DNA of 7,479 nt, from assembly GCA_002407935.1 (NCBI GenBank), contig DHPU01000025.1, positions 29,070 through 36,548 on the forward strand, written 5' to 3'. Below the pieces are notes generated by a model that saw only the letters and a list, made by a program, of their open reading frames with translations, had not been told where the DNA came from and did not search any database. Made by a program: the position numbers and the translations under genes. Below are positions 4,843 to 7,479 of this stretch, one piece after another. Source of the stretch: Peptococcaceae bacterium UBA5356 (GTDB taxonomy: Bacteria > Bacillota > Peptococcia > DRI-13 > DTU073). The number at the start of each line of letters is the position of its first letter. The stretch's first letter is position 1.

Positions 4843-5634
4843 TTGGTTAAAAACAAGCAAGGTCTTTACCGGTTGGTAATTGTTTTACTTATGGGGGTGT
4901 TTATGTTAGCCGGATGTGGAGCTAAAGAAAAGATATCTTTGGATAGGGTAAAGGAAGCTGGGGAGATTAGTTTTGCCATGAGTGGTGGTTATCCACCCTT
5001 CAATTATTATGATGCAACAAACCAGTTGGTAGGTTTTGATGTGGATGTTTGTAAGGAAGTAGCCACTAGATTAGGAGTAGAATTCAAACCGATAACAACA
5101 GACTTTAGTGGTTTAACTGAAGGCTTAAGAGCCGGTATTTATGATGGCATTTTAGGTAGTATGGCGATTACAGAAGAGAGGTTAGAGGTTGTTGATTTTA
5201 CAATTCCGTATTATTATTCAGGAGCTCAACTTATTGTAAAAAAAGGAGGTGTGTTTACCCAACCTCAGGATTTAAAAGGAAAGGTTGTGGGGGTAGCGAC
5301 AGGGACAACCTTCGAAAAAGATGCTGAAGGGCTTGGTGTTGCTGATGTAAGATTATATAAAGATGATAACCAGACTCTTTTGGAATTAGATAATGGCGTA
5401 ATTGATGGTGTGATTACGGATCGGGTAGTTGGTGTTAATGCTATCAATACAGGTAATTTCGAGGTGGAATTACTGGGTGCTCCTCTGAGAAGTGAAGATA
5501 TTGCTGTCGCTTTTCGTAAAGAGGATAAAGCATTAAAGGAAGCTGTTAATGAAATTTTACAGGAGATGCATGAGGATGGGACTTTATCTGGTTTAAGTGA
5601 AAAATGGCTACAAGTTGATATTACGCAAAAATAA
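4843..5634 (+). CDS. Polar amino acid ABC transporter, substrate-binding lipoprotein
   Basis: The extracellular receptor of the importer encoded with the next two genes. It starts at TTG, with AAGGAGG (4828-4834) 8 nt upstream. The first 24 residues are a lipoprotein signal peptide: basic MVKNKQGLYR, a hydrophobic core and the lipobox LAGC, so Cys25 should be lipidated and anchor the protein outside the membrane. The mature part is a family 3 solute-binding protein (SBP_bac_3): SGGYPPFNYYD (46-56), VGFDVDVC (63-70), LRAGIYDGILGSMAITEER (95-113, with the Arg that usually binds the substrate carboxylate), DFTIPYYYSG (118-127), VGVATGTT (149-156) and GVIDGVITD (185-193, with the Asp that usually holds the amino group). 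Length 263 is normal. The family binds Gln, His, Arg, cystine and similar amino acids; the substrate cannot be fixed from sequence. Confidence 0.93.
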   Translation: MVKNKQGLYRLVIVLLMGVFMLAGCGAKEKISLDRVKEAGEISFAMSGGYPPFNYYDATNQLVGFDVDVCKEVATRLGVEFKPITTDFSGLTEGLRAGIYDGILGSMAITEERLEVVDFTIPYYYSGAQLIVKKGGVFTQPQDLKGKVVGVATGTTFEKDAEGLGVADVRLYKDDNQTLLELDNGVIDGVITDRVVGVNAINTGNFEVELLGAPLRSEDIAVAFRKEDKALKEAVNEILQEMHEDGTLSGLSEKWLQVDITQK

Positions 5635-5660
5635 GCTTCTTGATTTGGAAGTTGCTGTGG

Positions 5661-5699
5661 AGATCATGCACGGTGTTAGTACTGCTGTGCATGATTTTT
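5661..5699 (+). terminator. Hairpin with T-tract between binding-protein and permease genes
   Basis: ATCATGCAC (5663-5671) pairs perfectly with GTGCATGAT (5687-5695), extendable outward by A-T and G-T pairs, with five T residues at 5695-5699. It lies 29 nt after the binding-protein stop and 25 nt before the permease ATG. Such intercistronic hairpins in binding-protein operons often end part of the transcripts or protect the upstream mRNA, so that the binding protein exceeds the membrane parts. That role is inferred. Confidence 0.7.
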
Positions 5700-5723
5700 C
5701 ACATAATGAGGAGTTGAGACAAA

Positions 5724-6383
5724 ATGACGTATGATTTTAAAGCACTAATGGATTTTTTTCCCTATTTTTTACCGGCTGCGTGGTTAACTATTGTCGTTTC
5801 TTTTTTCGGTATAGTCTTGGGTGTGGTGTTAGGACTATTAACAGCGTTTGCTCGTATTTCTTCTAAGCCTGTTTTTAATTTGCCGGCACGATTTTATATT
5901 TTTGTAATTAGGGGTACTCCTCTCTTATTACAGATTCTTTTTTTATATTATAGTTTGCGTGGTATCTTTAATTTTGAGGCGATGACTTCCGCTATCGTAG
6001 CTCTAGGAGTTCATAATGGTGCTTATATCGCCGAAATATTTCGAGGGGCGATTCAATCTATAGCTGTAGGACAGATGGAGGCGGCCCGTTCTTTAGGAAT
6101 GACTTATCGTAAGGCAATACTGAGAATAGTTCTTCCGCAAGCTTTTAAAAGAGCAATTCCTTCTTTGGGGAATCAGTTTATTATTGCTTTAAAGGATTCT
6201 TCTTTAGCCAGTGCTATTACCATTAAGGAATTACTTCTGAAAGCTCAACAGTTAGGAGCATCAAATTTCAAGATGATGGAAATGTTGACTATTGCCGCTT
6301 TTTTCTATTTATTTTATACAAGTATTTTTACATGGTTATTTCATAAAATTGAAGTAAAATTATCTGCAAGTGGAAATGCGTAA
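5724..6383 (+). CDS. Polar amino acid ABC transporter, permease (HisM/GlnP family)
   Basis: Inner-membrane channel subunit, probably acting as a homodimer because only one permease gene is present. The 219 residues are typical. Hydrophobic segments lie at about 13-43, 55-76, 87-103 and 184-206; a further weaker one may lie near 148-168. The family hallmark RGTPLLLQ is at 63-70. The EAA loop, which docks onto the ATPase, is EAARSLGMTYRKAILRIVLP (119-138) with the conserved Gly125. IALKDSSLAS (154-163) matches the conserved segment seen in polar amino acid permeases. The ATG at 5724 has GAGGAG (5708-5713) 10 nt upstream. Its stop codon overlaps the ribosome binding site of the ATPase gene, so the two are likely translationally coupled. 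Confidence 0.95.
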   Translation: MTYDFKALMDFFPYFLPAAWLTIVVSFFGIVLGVVLGLLTAFARISSKPVFNLPARFYIFVIRGTPLLLQILFLYYSLRGIFNFEAMTSAIVALGVHNGAYIAEIFRGAIQSIAVGQMEAARSLGMTYRKAILRIVLPQAFKRAIPSLGNQFIIALKDSSLASAITIKELLLKAQQLGASNFKMMEMLTIAAFFYLFYTSIFTWLFHKIEVKLSASGNA

Positions 6384-6395
6384 GGAGGGAGATAA

Positions 6396-7121
6396 ATGAT
6401 TACGATAAAGGAACTGGAAAAATGGTTTGATCAACTACATGTGTTGAAAGGGATAGATTTAACTGTTAATCCTTCAGAAGTTGTGGTCATAATAGGGGCC
6501 AGTGGTTCGGGAAAAAGCACTCTTCTGAGATGTATTAATTTTTTAGAGGAATTTCAAAAAGGAGAAATAGTTATTGAGGGGAAGGTGATAAATCAGCAAG
6601 ATGAAAAAATGATTAATGAAATGCGTAGTCGTGTGGGGATGGTTTTTCAGCATTTCAACCTTTTCCCTCATATGTCGGTATTGCAAAATGTGATCGAAGG
6701 TCCGATACAAGTTAAAGGAATGGCGCAAGAAGAAGCTGTAAAAATGGGGAGGTGTTATTTAGATGAGGTAGGTCTTTTAGATAAAGAGGATGCTTATCCG
6801 AGTATGCTTTCCGGTGGGCAGAAACAAAGAGTCGCGATTGCGAGAGCTTTAGCCATGGAACCTTTGGCAATTTTGTTTGATGAGCCGACATCAGCCTTAG
6901 ATCCGGAATTAGTGGGTGAGGTGCTTTCGGTGATGAAGAATTTAGCTAGAGATGGGATGACGATGGTTATTGTCACTCATGAAATGGGTTTTGCGCGGGA
7001 AGTGGCCGATAGAGTTGTTTATATGGATGAAGGCTTGATTGTGGAGCAGGGAACCCCTCAGCAGGTTTTTGATTCTCCGCAAAAGGAGCGTACACAATCT
7101 TTTTTAAGTCGTGTCCGGTAA
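6396..7121 (+). CDS. Polar amino acid ABC transporter, ATP-binding protein (GlnQ family)
   Basis: Cytoplasmic ATPase that powers the importer. All nucleotide-binding motifs are intact: Walker A GASGSGKST (34-42), Q-loop GMVFQHFNLFPHMSV (Gln85), signature LSGGQKQRVAIARAL (138-152), Walker B LAILFDEPTSALDP (157-170, Asp162 and catalytic Glu163), and the H-switch VTHEMGFA (His195). The 241 residues match the family (about 240). AAGGAGG (6382-6388) lies 7 nt before the ATG and overlaps the permease TAA at 6381-6383. It is the last gene of the binding protein-permease-ATPase operon, and the bidirectional terminator begins 115 nt downstream. The spacer at 7122-7236 is A+T-rich and shows no gene. 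Confidence 0.97.
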   Translation: MITIKELEKWFDQLHVLKGIDLTVNPSEVVVIIGASGSGKSTLLRCINFLEEFQKGEIVIEGKVINQQDEKMINEMRSRVGMVFQHFNLFPHMSVLQNVIEGPIQVKGMAQEEAVKMGRCYLDEVGLLDKEDAYPSMLSGGQKQRVAIARALAMEPLAILFDEPTSALDPELVGEVLSVMKNLARDGMTMVIVTHEMGFAREVADRVVYMDEGLIVEQGTPQQVFDSPQKERTQSFLSRVR

Positions 7122-7236
7122 AGAGCTTTCCATAAAGGCATTTTTAACTTAAAATGAGATATCGAAGCCGTTTTTATATAACAAAACTAATAAAAAACTA
7201 TTATTATCTTCACTTTAACAGCGAAAATTAAAAAAC

Positions 7237-7283
7237 AACCTTTGTAAGCCTTGGAAACAGTGGCCTGCAGAGGTTATTTTTTT
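7237..7283. terminator. Bidirectional intrinsic terminator between convergent genes
   Basis: Strand 7237-7250 pairs with 7262-7275: thirteen pairs including two G-U, one A-C mismatch and an 11-nt loop. On the plus strand it is followed by seven T residues (7277-7283), ending the transporter operon. On the minus strand the stem is followed by a run of T (complement of A at 7230-7235), so it can also end a gene transcribed leftward from the right edge. Confidence 0.8.
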
Positions 7284-7302
7284 CCGAAACATGTTGTATA
7301 TT

Positions 7303-7479
7303 TTAGAAATTATTTTTACTATCTGCAACTAATTGCCGGATGCTACCGGTTTTTAAAAAACGCCGATTTAGAGTGAGATTTAACGCGTCGCCTATATCCC
7401 TGATAATATGATCATAGTAAGTCAACCTGAAGACATTATCTTTAACCAAACAAGACTGATATCTTTTTAAAGATTCAAT
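7303..7479 (-). CDS. C-terminal end of an unrecognised protein (partial, cut by window edge)
   Basis: Reading the minus strand from the right edge, 58 codons are open up to TAA (complement of 7303-7305). The peptide runs IESLKRYQSC at the edge, through RLTYYDHIIRDIGDALNLTL, to IRQLVADSKNNF at the end. It has a protein-like mix of charged and hydrophobic residues, with no low-complexity repeats. A terminator that also works in this direction lies 28 nt beyond its stop codon, which supports a real convergent gene. The start codon is outside the window. I do not recognise the family, and a 58-codon open frame in A+T-rich DNA could still be chance. Confidence 0.5.
   Translation of the reverse strand: MESLKRYQSCLVKDNVFRLTYYDHIIRDIGDALNLTLNRRFLKTGSIRQLVADSKNNF

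Overview
The window comes from a low-GC Gram-positive bacterium, most likely a member of the Firmicutes/Clostridia. The reasons are the A+T-rich sequence, strong AGGAGG-type ribosome binding sites, GTG, TTG and even ATA start codons, sigma-A type promoters, intrinsic terminators, a Gram-positive style attenuated leader before infC, and the order thrS - infC - rpmI - rplT - TrmH-type rRNA methyltransferase. I cannot name the genus from the sequence.

Positions 37-4165 are a translation block. thrS (threonyl-tRNA synthetase) is followed by a near-perfect sigma-A promoter (2028-2056). A leader of about 160 nt then ends in an intrinsic terminator and contains an upstream segment that can pair with the terminator's 5' arm. 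This is the expected layout of the Firmicutes ribosomal protein L20 leader. The leader controls infC (IF3), rpmI (L35), rplT (L20) and a co-transcribed SpoU/TrmH-family RNA methyltransferase. infC almost certainly starts at an ATA codon (2222), placed 7 nt after a perfect GGAGGT. That restores the first 29 residues of IF3, which an ATG-only gene call would miss. The block ends in a strong terminator at 4277-4321.

Positions 4322-4735 hold a small accessory locus. A promoter-like sequence overlapping the terminator precedes a ribosome binding site and an ATG that opens a short frame. At a run of eight A residues this frame must slip by -1 to enter a 93-codon stretch that looks like the body of a RelE/ParE-superfamily toxin. 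There is no antitoxin next to it. It is either a frameshifted relic or a toxin expressed through slippage on the A8 run.

Positions 4740-7283 are a complete polar amino acid ABC importer operon: lipoprotein substrate-binding protein, HisM/GlnP-type permease and GlnQ-type ATPase. A hairpin with a T-tract lies between the binding protein and the permease. It probably lets the binding protein be made in excess. An imperfect inverted repeat lies against the putative promoter.

The operon ends at a hairpin (7237-7275) with a T-run on both strands. This fits a convergent gene on the minus strand, whose last 58 codons (7479-7303) enter from the right edge and are of unknown function. I see no CRISPR array, tRNA, rRNA, insertion sequence or clearly new multi-gene system. 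The most unusual points are the ATA-started infC with its attenuator, and the slippery-site toxin ORF.
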